From the NCBI GenBank assembly GCA_002049455.2, contig KV918980.1, positions 1 through 64,000 on the forward strand: a stretch of DNA of 64,000 bases, written 5' to 3'. Source of the stretch: Porphyra umbilicalis. Taxonomy: Eukaryota; Rhodophyta; Bangiophyceae; Bangiales; Bangiaceae. The notes under the pieces are model-generated. The model saw nothing but the letters and a program-made list of their open reading frames with translations. It searched no databases and was not told where the DNA came from. The translations under genes and the position numbers were made by a program. This document shows positions 62,500-64,000 of the stretch, piece by piece. Position 1 is the stretch's first letter. Every line of letters starts with the position of its first letter.

Positions 62500-63130
62500 A
62501 TGTGTGCAACGTGGCCGAAGTCTGACTTCGTCGGCCGCCGCCCCTGCACAGTGCGGTCTAAACCAGATTCCCTGAATGGTAAATTCCAGGCACGTGTGTG
62601 CAATACCCTGGCCTTCAGGGCGGTGGCGCGCTCGGCGACGCATCGACACCGGGCACGCCGGCCGGCTCCATGGCCGCGAGCACGCACGAGGGCACGTACA
62701 GCCACGTTGCCGTGGCGGGGGGGGGCGTGGGGCGGGGAAAGGGGTGCCGTCGCCGCCACCGCAGCGGCGGCGGCCCGCCGGCGTGGCGCAACGCCCATGG
62801 GCGGGGCCGTCACCCCGCCGCGCAGCGCACCTGCGTGCGGCCAAAACGGCGCATGGGCGCGCGGGTGAGATCGACCGCCGCGCGACGGGGCGCCTCTAAC
62901 CGCGCCGGTAGATGGCGTCAGCAACCGCCGACGCGCCGCCGCAGCAAAAGCCAGCGCGCAGGCGCGATCACCCGCGGGTCATCGTGGGCGCTTCGAACCC
63001 CGGAAGTCGCTGGGCGTGGTCGCCGCGCGCAACTCGAGGCGGTGGGGGGGGGCAGGGGGGCACGCGCCGTCCGGGCCCTGTGACCCCTGTGGCAGGACAG
63101 TCCTTAGCAGCCACGTAACTTCATTCGCTT
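62500..63130 (+). repeat. Dispersed repeat, copy 2 (partner 35160-35780)
   Basis: Matches 35160-35780 over about 600 bp with substitutions and small indels, same orientation. Open frames cross it, but they are not conserved between copies, so it is probably non-coding. Confidence 0.75.
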
Positions 63131-63898
63131 TTAGCGTCATCGCGACCCTTGCAACACTGAGGCCCTTTCTCAGCAGTTCCTTCGTTCATGTGACTCTTCG
63201 TGTGGCGAGCTCTCAGCTTAGAAAGGTCGCAGTGGGTTGTCCCTTCATGTGACAGTGTGAGGCGGAAAATTTTCGATGAATTTAACGTAAGTGATAGTCG
63301 GTCAAAGGGCTGACTTCGAGCGCTCGGTTGCTGGGCTCGGCACGGGCGCACACCGATGCGGTAAAACACCGTGGTTCAACATATGCTATGAGGGCGACGC
63401 CTTCGTCGCCCTCGCCTCGTTGCCGGCGCCTCGTTGCCGAGCCAGACAGCCTGAAATTGAACCCTTGGCGCCACGTTCGCCGCACCAGGATCGCCTCGCT
63501 GGATGGTCCATGCAGCAGGCTGTGCAGAGCCGGAGCAGAAGTCCGTTGGGGGGTCACCTTGGGCCCGCCATGATACCTGCAGCGTACGCTCATATCGCGC
63601 TGTGGGCGTACTGAGGAATCCTCGAATTTATGTTGTCGTACAGAAACGGGGACGGAGAGGCGGCCATCTGCCACAGAGCAGCATAGGGGGCCAGCTGGTC
63701 GTTCGGACAAGGCTGGGGGGCGTGGGGCGTCGCCGACGAAGGGGGAAGACGTGGCCCGACTCGACTGTGGCGTCGCTTTCGGCTGCAGCCAGCAGGAGCC
63801 GACGGACTCGAATGTCCATCACACCAGTCGATTTGGAATTGGTTGTTTCCAAATTCGCACTTAAAACCGTTCCACAAGACCAGGACGCCGCAAGGTCG
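63131..63898. other. Right-hand intergenic sequence
   Basis: Ordinary composition; short overlapping frames only; no gene recognised. Confidence 0.35.
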
Positions 63899-63959
63899 AT
63901 GTGATCACATGAAGCAACGTCGGAAAGTTCTTTTCCGACGTTGCTTCGTGTGATCACAT
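63899..63959. repeat. Foldback (inverted repeat) with ~29-bp arms
   Basis: ATGTGATCACATGAAGCAAC and GTCGGAAAG in the left arm are mirrored on the right by CTTTTCCGAC, GTTGCTTCGTGTGATCACAT, with only one or two mismatches and almost no loop. A further TGTGATCACAT copy follows at once. Possibly a terminal repeat or MITE tip continuing outside the window. Confidence 0.7.
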
Positions 63960-64000
63960 GTGATCACATTGTTTCGCGTTGCAGCCAATAGCTGGCCGCC

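Noticed and set aside
1-64000. CRISPR arrays, operons, Shine-Dalgarno sites or prokaryotic defence genes
   Set aside because: None seen; splice sites, TATA boxes and gene families show a eukaryotic nuclear genome.

Overview
The window looks like nuclear DNA of a bangiophyte-type red alga (Porphyra/Pyropia-like). This is inferred from very high GC (tracts that look well above 80 %), mostly intronless GC-rich genes, plastid-type enzymes with N-terminal extensions (anthranilate synthase, a DUF3326 protein), Asn-rich secreted proteins, and a mitochondrial cox3 fragment that uses TGA for Trp. The lineage is not proven here.

Positions 1-22,100 are the gene-dense part: a secreted Cys-rich repeat protein (-), a USP39/Sad1 spliceosomal pseudo-deubiquitinase (-), an ankyrin-repeat protein (-), a DUF3326 protein (+), the TBP-binding repressor subunit DR1/NC2-beta (-, seven exons), a CUE/DUF1771/Smr protein (+), the TREX-2 subunit PCID2/Thp1 (-) and plastid anthranilate synthase alpha (-). 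Several conserved genes change reading frame exactly at long G or C runs. USP39 does so five times, DUF3326 twice and Smr once. Consensus errors in the assembly are the likeliest cause, and simple ORF calling will break these genes.

Positions 22,100-39,700 hold extremely GC-rich tracts, a 282-bp tandem duplication, an 844-residue protein with 80-residue repeats, an Asn-rich secreted protein and a zone of transposon remnants: a 132-bp MITE, a 20-bp inverted-repeat pair and a decayed pogo/Tigger transposase.

Positions 39,724-49,938 are a complete Ty3/gypsy chromovirus on the minus strand. It has 367-bp LTRs differing at two sites, a GCGGG target-site duplication, gag, pol with chromodomain, and a DIRS/Dam-like C-terminal domain. 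On the opposite strand it carries an 801-codon ORF whose stop codon overlaps that of pol. This is the most interesting candidate for an undescribed arrangement. Pol has a YLED instead of a YxDD motif and one frameshift in RNase H.

Positions 50,500-54,400 hold a CACTA-like (tnp2/Transposase_21) element. About 600 codons of its transposase stay in one frame, interrupted by six TAG/TAA codons and no TGA. A second MITE copy and a NUMT (cox3) follow.

Positions 57,780-63,130 repeat the 29,240-32,830 and 35,160-35,780 blocks, including a second Asn-rich secreted protein gene, and also carry a small secreted Cys-rich protein on the minus strand. The window ends in a perfect-looking foldback repeat.
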